Assembly (NCBI GenBank): GCA_028551475.1
Contig: CM052356.1
Location: 21,913,884-21,977,883, forward strand
DNA from: Casuarina equisetifolia
Lineage: Eukaryota; Streptophyta; Magnoliopsida; Fagales; Casuarinaceae
Direction: 5' to 3'
Length of the DNA stretch: 64,000 nt
The position numbers and the translations under genes were made by a program. Positions 1-12,269 of the stretch are shown here, piece after piece; within the stretch, counting starts at the first letter, position 1; the number at the start of each line of letters is the position of its first letter. The notes under the pieces were generated by a model that saw only the letters and a program-made list of their open reading frames with translations, ran no database searches and had not been told where the DNA came from.

Positions 1-802
1 AGGAAAGAGCAGGCAATGCGAAATGGTGAATTGAGGAACAGTGACCTGTTAGGCTTACTACTGCAATGCAAAGACCAATCTGATAATGGTCTCACAATAA
101 AAGATGTAATAGAGGAGTGCAAATTGTTCTACTTCGCTGGCCAGGAGACCACGGCCACCTTGCTGACATGGACAATGATTGTTTTGTCTATGCATACTGA
201 TTGGCAAGAAAAGGCAAGAGATGAGGTTCTGCAGATATGTGGGAAAAGAACACTTAATTTCGAAGCCATAAATCAACTAAAGATTGTAAGTTCGTGCCTT
301 TTGAACTAGCATGCGATAAGGAATTATAAATAGAGCTTAACCAAAAGCATGGTCAATTTGTTCACAGGTATCCATGATTTTATACGAAGTCCTTCGACTA
401 TACCCACCGCTGCCTGCTATCTATCGACACACTCGCCAAAAGACCATTATAGGAGGGCTATCCATCCCAGCTGGGGTTGATATTGCGTTACCGATAGTAT
501 TTGCACAAAATGATCCAAACTACTGGGGCAAAGATGTTGAAGAATTCAATCCTGAGAGATTTTCTGAAGGCACCGTGAAAGCATCAAACGGTCGAACCGG
601 ACTCTACTCATTTAGTTGGGGTCCGAGAATCTGCCCTGGCCAAAATTTTGCCATGATAGAAGCAAAGATGGCTCTAGCTATGATTCTTCGGCATTTCTCG
701 ATTCAACTCTCACCATCTTATACGCACGCTCCTTGTTACCTCATTACTCTTCAGCCACAGCATGGTGCTTCACTTATACTGCATCAGATCCAAGATGTTT
801 AG
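1..802 (+). CDS. Cytochrome P450, CYP72-type, C-terminal part (cut by window edge)
   Basis: Two exons, 1-285 and 368-802, joined across a GT-AG intron in phase 0. The reading frame is open to base 1, so the N-terminal half lies outside the window. Seen in the protein: the I-helix oxygen-binding motif AGQETT, the K-helix ExxR motif (EVLR, followed by LYPP), the PERF region (FNPERF) and the haem-binding loop FSWGPRICPGQNF with its cysteine. These make it a catalytically complete P450 C-terminus. The wording around the K helix and the ending (LQPQHGASLIL) fit the CYP72 clan, whose members are ER-anchored monooxygenases acting on terpenoids, hormones and related compounds. The substrate cannot be read from sequence. 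CYP72A is the likeliest subfamily; CYP709, 714 or 734 are less likely. Confidence 0.9.
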
Positions 803-980
803 CATGGAAATGAATATATGCTAGTAGTTCGGTAATAAATGGATTATGATTTAAGTTTCTGAATTTGGGGGAATGCTCGGTCCTCTTGTGTCCGTTTGTT
901 TTGTTGTAAAATGAAGTTCTAGCTTTTCTCATTCTGTGCTACTAGTTTTTCTCATTTTGTGTTGAAGCTTCAGCCACTTT

Positions 981-1110
981 GTAATCTAGTGGTAGCCGTA
1001 TCTCTATTAAGCCATTCAGAAGGGGATTTATCCTCCTCATAAGAGAGGTTCGATGCTTGCCTAGTTCAACTCGTTAGCTTATTTTATAAGCTCATATAAT
1101 GTGGGCTTCA
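981..1110 (+). repeat. SINE-like, tRNA-derived repeat (tentative)
   Basis: A stretch resembling RNA polymerase III internal promoter boxes lies 3' of the P450: a box-A-like TAGTGGTAGCCG at 987-998 and a box-B-like GGTTCGATGC at 1047-1056, about 50 bases apart, as in tRNA-derived SINEs. No intact tRNA fold is evident and the element ends are not clear. The rest of 803-1863 is AT-rich 3' flank with no gene that I can see. Confidence 0.4.
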
Positions 1111-1863
1111 TCAATAAGCATAAATAATTTTCTTATGAAGGTATATTAATGTAATAAATATTGGTTCAGTTAATTAGACAGATTTTGACATTGATTGTGA
1201 GTATGGTGCTAGCCAGTATGGGCCTTAGTGCACTTTATAAAACTATGATGTGTCAAGATTATTTGGTTAGCAGGTTTTATATTATATTAGCTAAGTCCCC
1301 CTCTAGCTTATAATATGTGCATTGGGATCCGTATATGGAATCAAGCTTATGGTAAGGGCATAACGGTCATTTTACGATGATTTGTTATTATGCTTATTTA
1401 ACGAAATGGAATAACCATTTATTCATATCACGTATCCGTTCGTTAAAGAGGCACATGTTCACTATTTTCTCTCCACCGTTAAGCGATTTGATCTTCTGAT
1501 TCCATTGTGGAGTTCCAGCTTCTCATCAGTCAGCACGTTTAAGTAATAAAAGGTAAGAGCTTAGCCACGATCCTTCTAAAAATGCATTCGTTTTCAGGTA
1601 CACTATTCTCGTTTTTGTTTTTTCTATTTTTTTAATTCATTCTCAACCTATAACTGATGTTAGATTCTAGTTTAAGTCTCGTTTGAGACAAATTTATTCT
1701 AACACAACTAACCCACTTCAAGCCAAGGACAACTTTCGACTAAGACATGAGAATAACCAAATCAAGACTTAGGTGCCCAGGAAGAGATGATATCAATTTT
1801 GTGGAAGCAGAAGATAGTCTCGAGAAGCCATTGAAGGGCTGCTCCTGAAAGACTTTGCAGCAA

Positions 1864-2204
1864 TTAGAGTGTAAGGGTCCATTCCAAAACCTTAAGGCAT
1901 TAGGTAAAGAATTCTCATCACTTATAAGACCACAGACCCATCCTTTCACTTCTAATGTGGGATCATACCCACCTTCAATACTCTCCCTCACTTGCATGCT
2001 ATCATAAGCATTGCAAGTGGATTGAAGCCCAACTTTGGAGCGTGAGGGTTTATAAAACAGAAGTTTATCCTTAATTCCGATACCATATTAGAGTATAAGG
2101 GTCCATCCCAAAACCTTAAGGCATTAGGTGAAAAATTCTTATCACTTATAAGATCACGAGCTCATCCTCTCACTTCTAATGTGGGATAATACCCACCTTC
2201 AATA
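1864..2204. repeat. Direct repeat pair of about 117 bp, transposon-derived
   Basis: Two imperfect copies (1864-1980 and 2087-2204) begin with TTAGAGT(G/A)TAAGGGTCCAT and end with TACCCACCTTCAATA, separated by about 106 bp of unrelated sequence. The copies differ by scattered substitutions, so this is an old duplication. The phrase CCGATACCATATTAGAG just before the second copy resembles wording often found beside plant LTR elements. No coding capacity is visible. Confidence 0.6.
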
Positions 2205-2544
2205 GCAGCAGCCTCTCATTTGCCACAAACCCACATTTTCTTCGCACTTCACTTCTTCTTTTCTTTTCCTTTTTCTTTTTTTTTTCTTCTCCCTCTTCTG
2301 CGTACTAGTTCCCCACACTTACCAGGGAAAACACATTTTCCAAGTTGTAATGCTTTTTCGTTGTGTTATCTATCCTTTCGCACAACACATCATAAAAGGA
2401 TAAGTCCATAAGCATTTGGCACAATTTGGAGTAAGTAAGACCATGTCTTATCTCGCACCATTTGATCTCAAGTTCAACGCCAAATATATGTGTATGTATA
2501 GATAAAAGGAAAAAAAACTAGTAACGGAAGATAATAATGCCACT

Positions 2545-2965
2545 GAAAATACAAATGATGTAATTATAAAACTTGTGACTCTAATTGGCTACTGAAACCT
2601 TAAGGCAATAGTAAGGGGAGCCTTGCACCTTACATGAAAATACAAATAACATAATTATAAAACTTGCGACTCCAACTGGCTCAGTAAAACCCTAAGGCAA
2701 TAGTAAGAGGAAGCCTTGCACCTCACAAGGCATTGTGCTCGGTCTCCTCGTACCAATGTGAAACTACTTTTTGTGCTCCTCGTAGACTAATGCCGATCAA
2801 TTTTACTAGGGCATGGTTGACCCACGAAAGAGTCGGATACGAGGCCCATGGCTTTATATAAAACTTGTGACCCCAATTCGCCCACTAAAATCCGAAGGCA
2901 ATAATAGGGAAAAACTCCAGACCTTAAAAGGCATAGTGTTTGATCTCCTCGCAGCGATGTAACAC
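2545..2965. repeat. Degenerate tandem repeat, 91-bp period, about three copies
   Basis: Units begin at about 2545 (GAAAATACAAATGATG) and 2636 (GAAAATACAAATAAC), giving a period of 91 bp. A third, more diverged copy starts near 2853 after an insertion. Shared landmarks are TATAAAACTTG(T/C)GAC, GGCAATA(G/A)TA and GGCAT(T/A)GTG...TCTCCTCG. It looks like the remains of a repeated non-coding element. A T/C-rich stretch at 2240-2300 gives a low-complexity ORF that I do not call a gene. Confidence 0.55.
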
Positions 2966-4191
2966 TGCTTTCTTTAGTAATAATGCATATTCTTTCACGT
3001 TCATGGAGTAAGATGCAATCTTAATATGCCCAAAGCTATGCAGAAGCTCTATGGTTAAAAAAAAGATAGACACGACGGTTCCTCTGGAACTAAATTAAGT
3101 GATGCAGCCAAAGCCCGTGGAAAATTAAATCCAGATATAGCGGGGAAAGAGAAGTGAAAAGAAAATCTACTTTCACTCCCTGCAGTAGTTGAAATCGGGA
3201 TAAACTGTGAAAGCCCAGGAGGAGATAGTAAATGGAACAACGGTGGAAGACTAAGTTAATCTCAGCAGAACCAGAATAACGAACAAAACTATTGATGTGC
3301 TACCAGATTAATAAATCATGGAAAATAAAACATTCGGCAATAGGGCTGAGCGAGGCAAATAAAGAAAATAATAATAATAGTAACAAGAATAATAGTGACA
3401 TTGCCTGGAACTAACACACTGTTAATATCGAGCAACCCAAAAGTCTAGATTCCACTAAGCATTAGACGGATGTTCCACATGTCTACTAACTTTAATCATG
3501 TTAAGTAAGAACAAGATCTAGTTAAAGTTAGGACATTTACACATCATCTAAAACGACTACAAACTTCAGTAAAATGAGGGTCTGATTTCTAACTTGACTA
3601 CACCAGCAAAACCAAGCAGCAGATCCGAGGTTAGTTGACCAGTGTTATTGCATCACATGAAATTATCTTACTGGTCAGCTTGACTTTTGTTCGCAATATA
3701 CCAGACGACAGGCTTGCAGAGAAAAGGCCTTATGAACCATGCTTACATGTCGACAAATGAAAACCATGGACCACTTTCAATCACTACTGCATGTACTCCA
3801 GAAGAGAAATTAGACGATCAAACATCGATGTTCCACGGAAATGTCTACGTACTGTGAAGAAGAGGGCCTAATAAACGGAGATGCAGGGGGCAGTGTAAAC
3901 GCATTATCACATGCAAAATGCAGTAAAACATAATATGTAGGACTACCGATGGTTGGAAACTGGACATCCTCTGAAACGCATAAAAAAGTACCTAACAGAA
4001 TCTGAATTGCTCCCTTCCTCTACCCACCCATGTTTAGAAGAAAAGCAACCAAGAAGACACGGGAGGAAGTTCGATGTAGTACACCAAAAGGCTCAATCTT
4101 CTCGATATACACAACACACTTTCTCATTTAATATGTACAGCCACCTACCACACTAGATGTTTAACCGCATTCACAATCCCATTTTCGTACT
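2966..4191. other. Gene-free stretch, including the 3' flank of the bZIP gene
   Basis: No ORF here has recognisable protein features and no splice-consistent exon was found. The part nearest 4191 is presumably the 3' untranslated region of the minus-strand bZIP gene. The rest is ordinary AT-rich intergenic DNA. Confidence 0.5.
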
Positions 4192-7100
4192 TCACCACGG
4201 ACCACTCTGTGATTTTCTCAAGCATTGTTTCTTAGCTCCCCGTTGCATATTCATCATCTCCAAGACCTGCGACATTACAGAAACCCAAAAGACAATTATT
4301 ACATGGCTCCACTTCTTCCTCTGCAGTCAATCAAAAAGGCAATGTAGTAAATAGAAAGAGAAAGAGAGAGCGGCGTGTGTATGTATCTTTAAACTACGTT
4401 TTACAGTTAATTCTAAAAGCTTTCATTTATGGGTTTCCCTAATCATACCCCTAACAATCTTCCAAACGCCAGAAGACACTGAATTTACAACTGAAAAAGC
4501 AGATAACAGAAAAAGTTGGAATTTCTGGTAATGTGCTACTGCCAATAACCCTTGTCATACCGGGCCATTGCAAAAGGAATGTTCTTAGGTGCATATGAAT
4601 AAATTTATGCTTTTGCAAATTGGAAAGGGATTGGAACAGTCCAGATTGAGAGGGTTCCTTGATCAGTAAGTAGGGACTGTACATAAAGACTGAAAAGCTA
4701 TGAAAACCAAGATCTAGCACTAGAGCGGAGAGATTTATCACTAACGGTAAATACCCGAAAAGTGGTCATACAAGATTGATGCCAATAACTCCACTAACTA
4801 AAAGGAAAAAGAAAAAAAAAAAAGGGAAAGCAAGATTTTGTTGGATAAATTTGAGTTATAAGCATCATGTCAAACCTATCTTCTGCTTTCTTTTTCCTTG
4901 TTGTCAGTAAAGATATAATGAGAATTAACCAATATTCCTATTAAGCAGGGTTTTAGGTTTTTTAAAGTTTATCAATAGCCAACTTGAAGCTTTTATGCTT
5001 TTCTATTTCTCATTTTGGTTCCCAATTTTGTTGGTTTCACCATAGAAATGAGACTAGAGTAAGTATAAAAAGCTTACGATACAACAATTGTAGAAGATGA
5101 TACCCAAAGGAAATAATCTAGATATGCCATTTATGGCCTGAAAATATACCAGCTAATGCAAAACAAAGATTTGTCAGCATAACATCACTACGACATACAC
5201 CAACTGGACTCATATGATACTCGAACAAGAAAAAGGCACAGGCAGATCAATCCACACATAGCTAACAAACCAGTTATGCTTTTAGTGAAACTTCAGAAAG
5301 AAAGAAAACAAAGAACAAAATAGCATGATTCCTCTTTCATGGATTAGATCGGACACTGGTTATGACTGGTCAGATTCTTTATCCATCAGTACAATTGACA
5401 CAACATCCCATAATGGTGGGGCCAAGAACAATAAAGCAAATCCAAAGTACCTGATTCTTTTGCATCTCCATTATTTCTGCCTGCAGCAACCAAAGGAAAT
5501 AAATGAGTACTTACAAACAGGGATGCAAGTCCAGAGCAGCTAATGGACGCGTACGTTAATATTCACCCATCTATGCTTTCTAAAATTCAAATACCTGTTT
5601 TTTCCGCAATTCTTGGTTCTCCTCCTTCAATTTGGCAACTTCAGCTTCCAATTCCATTGTATAAGCCTGCAAGACGGCCACGGGCAGTCTAAGACATATA
5701 ACAAAAAAAATTTTAAGGATGAATACTACGATATATCATTAGATGTCATTTCCCCATCTTTTATATTTCAAACAGCATTGAAGACACTAGTGTCGAACAT
5801 TCTTTTTTTTTCAATGTATCGTTTTGATAAGATATAACTAACTTGATGTCATGTTTCTTGAATCAAACATCCCATTACCTTGTAATAACCTTGATCCTTT
5901 TAACTGCTCATGACAGTTACTTATCAAAACCTTTCATCTCTAGTCATGTCAGATCTCTATCACATTACCATTCTGCTGCATAATCTTTCATGAGTTTTTT
6001 GGACACAGCGTCAATAGTGATGAAAGCAGTAGGTTGATGGCTAGAAAAATCCACAAAGCACAAGAAGTTCATAGTTGACATTGTATTCCTTTTAATTATC
6101 AGTCCTATTTTATATCTCCCGTGATATCCTTCAGAATAACTAGAATGGTACAGTATTCTGTGCAGGAGTAGCAGAGAAAAGAGAACTCAGTCACCAAAGG
6201 TTTTTTTTTTGTTTGTTTCATTAGATGGCATTAAAAAACTGATCATAACAGCACCCCAGAGGATGATTACATCATGATCAAATGGAGCTCAACTGCGTTA
6301 AAATAAACATCTTGAAAATTAAACAAACAATCACCTGCTTTCGAGCTCGCGACCTTGCAGCTGACTCCCGATTCTTAATCATCCTCCTCTGCCTCCTCTC
6401 AACGACCTTCTCTACCGACCCACTTGATCTTCTCCCCCTGAAACCGCCATTAAACCCATACGGAACTGGCGACACCGACGACATATCACCATTACTCTTC
6501 CCAATCCCATCCGACGATAGCTGGTTGGCAGGCGACCCCGTCCCAACACCTCCAGCTCCAGCACCTAACCCCGCCATTCCCATTCCACCACCCTGCAGTG
6601 CCGCACTCTGAACCAAACCCTGGTCCGCCATACCCACCATCCCACCCCTCATTCCTGGACTACCCAGCTGAGGCGTCGGGTGTGCCCCATAATTCACCGT
6701 AACCGGCTTGGGAAAAATCTGCGGCTGCTGAGGCCTTGACAACTGAGTCTGGTCCGATCTAACCCCATTCACATTCAGGGGCAAATTCGAAGACTGAATT
6801 GAAAACTGATTGTTACTCTCCGGAATCCGACTCCCCATCAAGCCGGTACCGCCACCAGTCTGCTGAAACGCAATTGCCATACCAGTATTGCCTAAGAAAC
6901 CTCCATTACCAGCAATACCACCAGGCTTGGCTTCCAACTGAGCGTCTTCTCTCACAACCCCGGCTCTGAATAAGAACTCCTCCAAAGTCATCTCCCCTAA
7001 GGTCTGCTGCCTCTGCGGTATGCTTGGGCCTCCATTTCCAGTCCCATCTTTGGATATATCCTTCCAGACCTCGTCCACAGTCTTCTGGCTCAGAGTCCTC

Positions 7101-7414
7101 GGCAGAGTGAGCGAGCCCTGCCTCTGCAGGTTTCCGCTAGGAGGGGCACCAATCCCTTCTGTTCCGGCGGTCAAGGACGGGTTGGCCATCATGGTCTGGG
7201 TCTCCTCGGCGTTCCAGATGTTCTTGAGTAGCTCGTCCATGTTCATAGACCCGAAGTCCTTGCCTACGCTGCCGCCCATCGTGTTCTGCAACTCATCAAA
7301 GGTCAAAGAGTAGATCGACGGTTGCCGTGTCAACGGAAAGTTCCCCGGAGGCCTTCCATTTCCATCGGCCGTTGGGTTCGACCCGAAGTTCTTGAAGTTG
7401 AAGTTGCTCCCCAT
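4192..7414 (-). CDS. ABF2: ABRE-binding bZIP transcription factor (AREB/ABF type)
   Basis: Four coding exons on the minus strand, 7414-6335, 5666-5595, 5480-5451 and 4266-4192, all GT-AG and phase 0, give 418 codons. The protein has the full AREB/ABF layout. N-terminal kinase-target boxes are R30-QPS33, the MDELLKNIW block at 59-67, R98-QGS101, R106-TLS109 with TVDEVWKDI, and R135-QQT138 with MTLEEFL. The basic region ends in RRMIKNRESAARSRARKQ at residue 360, split from the leucine zipper by the first intron. The C-terminus is SGPW. Family knowledge: these nuclear factors are phosphorylated by SnRK2 kinases under abscisic acid, bind ACGTGG/T elements as dimers and switch on drought and salt genes. 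The last box reads RKSQSGPW rather than the usual RRTQTGPW, a conservative change. ABF2/AREB1 is the closest fit; ABF3 or ABF4 orthology cannot be excluded. Confidence 0.93.
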
Positions 7415-7431
7415 TCTTTTTTGTCAAAAAT

Positions 7432-7997
7432 CTGAACTAAAGAGAGCCAGACCAAGCTAAGAGGACAACCAAGAGAGACAATCACTGAGAATCAAATTTA
7501 GATCAGAATGGAAGGAAGTTTTAAAGTCAAACATCTTTTATGATGAAAGAACGAATCGAGATTGAACTTTCGTTCATGGATTGAACATTGTCGTCATCAA
7601 CAAAATCAGTGTGTTCTTACAGCCACAAAGCTCAGAGCACAACCACCCCGGCTAGATTTCACCTACCAAACAACCAACCAACCAACCAACCACCCACCCA
7701 ACGAAGCCCACACTCAGCTCAATAACTAGTTTTCAGACCACTGAAGAGTCAAAACCCAGTGCAGACCTCAAAAAAAACATTTCAAACATTTACACCTCGG
7801 ACAAAACCAGAATACCCAGAAAAAAAAATCAAAGACAAATGCTTGGTTGCAGACACAGCAAAGATCAGCCATGTTTACAACTGAAGAGTTCAATTTCCAA
7901 GCATTAATGATTTAGAAAATCCGAACTGGCAAGACAAACACCCGACGATAAAATAGGAAAAGAAAATCGGAGGAGGAATTATCCTTGTTTTATATAC
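7432..7997 (-). other. Probable 5'-leader intron of the AREB/ABF gene
   Basis: Upstream of the ATG at 7414 the minus strand reads a pyrimidine-rich acceptor ending TTTAGTTCAG just above 7431. Further upstream there is a donor AAAG|GTATATA at 7998/7997. Splicing would join a leader exon near 7998-8090 to the coding exon 17 bases before the ATG. A CCAA-type microsatellite (about 7670-7700) lies inside this intron. Leader introns are common in this gene family. No transcript evidence is available here. Confidence 0.55.
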
Positions 7998-8193
7998 CTT
8001 TTTCTTTCTCTGGGAGTCTTCAAATCTTTATAGGAGTTTCTGGTGGCTTCTTTGGTCGCGTTGCTTTGTCTGTTCCTTCTTCTTCGCGTGTTAGGGCTTG
8101 GTGGATGCGCCAAGTGTCTTTATGTCCCTCGTTACCTTCGGCTCTCCTTTAAGACGCAGGCCCGAAGGCTCGGTTTTACAAATACATTATGAG

Positions 8194-8430
8194 ACGTGGA
8201 CCAATTGGTCTATTACGATAGGGTAGGACGCTTGATGTGACCTTCACCCAATCAGGCTACGCTAGGTGGGAAGATTATGGCTGCCCACGTTTCTTCCAAG
8301 GAAGGGCTGGATCGCGTGCGCCGGTACGATTGAAACGGCAAGATGCCCGGAAGGGCATTTTCGTCTGATGGTAAATAAGAACAAAGGTCCGAACAGACGA
8401 ATATGCCCCCCCATGGTCGTTTTCCCACGT
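8194..8430 (-). promoter_or_regulatory. Cluster of three ABRE-like ACGTGG cores upstream of the AREB/ABF gene
   Basis: ACGTGG cores lie at 8194-8199 (plus orientation) and, in the opposite orientation, at 8285-8290 and 8425-8430. The last reads TGACGTGG on the minus strand, a strong bZIP site. They lie about 100-340 bp upstream of the probable leader exon. ABREs often act in groups, and AREB/ABF proteins bind this core, so positive autoregulation is a reasonable inference. Confidence 0.5.
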
Positions 8431-8520
8431 CATTGAAACGACAATGATAACTCAAGAGGGGAAAAGAAAGGATGACAATGATCCGTTTGGTAGACAAAAA
8501 AAAAAGTGTTTTGCGTCCCT

Positions 8521-11500
8521 AACACCATAAAAGATCATCCGGTCACTTACTAGACAAATTATTATAGCTTTGTTCATAATGGTACGAATTAAACAGGTAG
8601 TACGCGGTTCCCTCCGATCGTACGGCGCAGATTAAGCCAGTGGCACTTTCCTAATTTGGTGGTAGTGCTTACCAGCGACTTAAGAAGGCTTTGGAGTAGC
8701 AAAGTGTGACACGCATTCAAAGATGGATGAGATAACGAAAAGGAGAGCTGTGAAAGAGTTTCTGGCCGGTGGGAAAACCCAAAAAGTAAAAATAAACGAC
8801 CAGGAAGGTGTTAAGGTGCTAATAGGATTAGACTTTTTGATGCAAAAAAAAAAATTATACCAAAGTTGGATAACATGAGTAAACATATAGTTTAACCATC
8901 ATAGTGAGGGGTTTTATTAAGATATGATCTATGAGTTTTACTTAATGTTTTAAATTAATATGGGCATATACTATAAAATTTATACATAATATTAAAGTTA
9001 ATATTCTTTTTTTTAGCACCCTTGTGAGCTCCCATTATTTTGAGCATATAGTTTTTATTGATTAAGTTTACATGTTGTTTACATGATACTGCATAATAAT
9101 AGTTAGATAATTAAACTATCATAATAAAAGAGTGTACTGAATTTTGTGATGGGTCAGTAGTTTGACTATCATAATAACAAAATTTGTTAAAATATGATTA
9201 ATTAGTTTTACATTGTTAAGTAAAAAAATTAAATATTTTATTTACAGAGAAAAGAGTAATTTATTATTTAATATTTTAAAATTTTAAATTAAATATACAC
9301 TTTATTTTACAAAATTTACCAATATGCTCGACAAGAATTCTGACTTGTGTAGGCCCCAAAGGAGGCTGACAAAAGTGTAGACCTTCCAGGTGGAAGCACT
9401 GTAATTTGTTGCGGATGTAAATAAATTATTTGTAGGCGTCAAATCGAAGTCTTCTTGACACAGTGGTCGCAGAATGTAATAGAGGGAAATTATTTACCGC
9501 AGTGGCAGAATCGTATCTTTGACGGGGAAGAATGGAGAATTTCCCCAGCTTTTACGAGTCGCAGCCTCTTTTGGCTGACTATAGCCGGTCGTCCTCAGAA
9601 AATATCGTACCCATAATTGTCGGAAGCCAATCCTGAAATATGTCGGCAGCTTTTGGAGGACCGGTTCTAGGTTTTCTCTTTACCTATAAACAAAAGCTTA
9701 TTGGGATTTACACGGTTTCTGGGCTCCCTATAGTCAAGATGTGACCGATTAAAATTCAAAAGATATCATCCATTTTTCAATGAAAGTCAACAAATCTAAG
9801 ATGAAATTACGTTTGATCTTCACTTTTGACGACGAAATCTTCAATCCCTAGAGTTTTCTTTCCAATGTTGCTGAGGTTTAAGGCTCCATGTCTAAAGTAG
9901 ATTTAATTTGAAATGACTTATGGAAACCCAATACCTCAATTCACACGGAACCTGTTTTGCCTAAATAAGTTCTTATTTATAATTGGTTAGTGGAGTAACT
10001 ATATAGTACATTCTTTTAATTTTTTTTTTGGATATGGACACGGTGAAAGTTCAGCTTGTAGTGTCCAAACCATCATGTCCTTTGATACTGAAAAGTATTT
10101 ATTCGGATTTGTTTTTCTCAAAATTATTGCGAATTTGGGAAAATTAATGGGGACATAAATGAAGATAAAATGGAATGAATGACACTAAATTATTGAGGAT
10201 TGGAAAATTATTCAGGTATCAAGCAAGTAAATCTAGAGAATACATTGTGTATGGAATTCTTGAAATTTGAATTTTTTTCAGGGGAAAATTATCCTAATAA
10301 ATGAATAGTATAAGTTTATATATTTCAATTTCTATCATGCCTATTATCAATAGATCACTAGACAATTTGAGTCTTTCTACTTAATAAGTAAATAAAATTT
10401 CCCAAAAGTTAGACTTACTTATAAAGTTAACTAATTCATAAAATTTATTAGAATTTTCTTTTAAAAAATTATAATTTAGACACTAAATACTTGATAAGAT
10501 AAAGGAAAGTCACTTATGTATAGGTAAAATTTTAATGATTGTTGTTGTCAATTTTTAATACATACATACATACATATATATATATATGTATGTATATATT
10601 ATATTTGCATATGTAAGAATAATTAATAATTTATATGTGTGAGTGTCTATAAAATTATAATGTCTTAATGTTAAATTGTTTTAGATTATAAATATTCTCG
10701 TAAGAGATACAATAAATAGCAAGTTTAGTAATACAAAAATTACATGAGTTAATACAATACAAGTGGTAGAACTGAATAAGGTAATATATGAAGAAAAGTT
10801 TATTCAATTAGCTCAAAAGAATGAAATCTTAAAATAGCAACTAACAATCGTTAATGTATATTTGTATAGAAAAACATATAGAGAAGGATTATATATTTTT
10901 ATTTTGTACAAGGATTTAATAAGCTAATTAGTATTTTAGGGCTAAGCTGTTTTGTTGGAAAGGAATTTGGGTAGATAAAACTTAGAATACTTAGTCCTTA
11001 GCCAGACTGGACTCTTTTGCAAATGTATATCAAATTCTATGAATCTTGTATAAGAGTTGCAGTTTAGTAGTTTGCATAAGAAGTAGTGTTCAAAGATCTG
11101 ATCGTTACTAAAAGAGCCAATGATTTTTATATTGATGCGTAAGCTTTAACGTAAAATTTGTTGACGCATTGATGAGTAGCAACTTCAGACCGGAAAAAGA
11201 ACTTTTGAAGTGGGGAAGCTGATATGTTCCCATCAGTAGAATTTGAACAATGAAGAAAAGTCGGCAAGAGGCCCAAAGGTGGGAACTAAATGGTAGCCAC
11301 AAAAACTAGAAAAAAGCCACATCAAATCCAGTAAATAGTCAAACTTTGGGTCCAGTCATTTTCACCATAGAACCAAAAAAGTATGTAAAAGGTTTGAAGT
11401 TTGTCTTTTACAGTGGACCACTCAAAGGAAGGATGAGGATTAGTAGTGGGGTTTTGCTTGTGGGCTAAGGCCACATAATGGACAAACACATCGCTTTCCC

Positions 11501-12269
11501 CGCATGAATGAAGCACCCATTTTCTCTTGGTAAGTAAGGCTCCGGCTCTCCAAAAGTGGTATGTAGTGAATGATTTCCTTGAATTACTTTCCATACTTGG
11601 CAATCTTGGCTTAAAAGGTTTGTCTACAGCCATAAAGCCTGCTTTCCGGGCAATGCGAGATTGGAAGCAAAGTAAACGGACATGAGTTGGGCAACATGTG
11701 CACTTACTTTTGCAGGCCCTGCGTCTAGACTAGCATTAAACCCTCTATCGTGGAACCTCCATTTGCTTCCTGCACGAAGAAGACCGAGCTTTATGGGTGC
11801 TTATCTTTAAGATCTAGCTTTCTTTAATTCTGTGATTCAAATTTTAGAGCGTTTAATAACTAAAAGGCCTTCGATTCTAGTGCCGAAGTAGTATCCGACA
11901 TCCACGCGAATGTGGGAGCTAATCAGATGCTGTCCTAAAACAAACAAAACCCAGGCCCCTTTGATTGATTACCAAGGAACAAGAACAAAGCCTCGTTATA
12001 GACCGAAGATGACGAGGCACAGACGATGTCGTGTTAGTCCGCAAAAACCCAATTCTTCACAGTATCTTTTTATAGTAATTTCCTATATATATAGGAAATT
12101 AAGGAAAACTAAATATGAACAAATTTCAAACCAGCGTGGGCTTTGGGGGCATGCGTGACCGGGCGGAGAAGTGCCTCCCGACCAATTGTTTGAACATATT
12201 TTAAATTAGTCAGAGCGCGTGGGAGTTAAGAAATGCTATTCTCGTCATGGTGACACCAGCTTTTGTCCC
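8521..12269. other. AT-rich intergenic stretch with a microsatellite, no supported gene
   Basis: Very AT-rich between about 8880 and 11100. A (CATA)n/(TA)n microsatellite lies at about 10558-10602. A block near 9060-9130, with wording like TGTTTACATGATACTGCATAATAAT, is related to repeats at 16.9-17.5 kb and is probably the same degenerate element family. A 103-codon minus-strand ORF at 11322-11633 has an ATG but no motif, neighbour exon or family resemblance, so it is not called. Confidence 0.5.

Noticed and set aside
2220-2411. 63-codon phenylalanine- and serine-rich ORF
   Set aside because: Low-complexity translation of a C/T-rich tract next to repeats.
11322-11633. 103-codon minus-strand ORF with an ATG
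   Set aside because: No recognisable motif or domain, no adjoining exon and no promoter signal. A chance ORF of this length is plausible.
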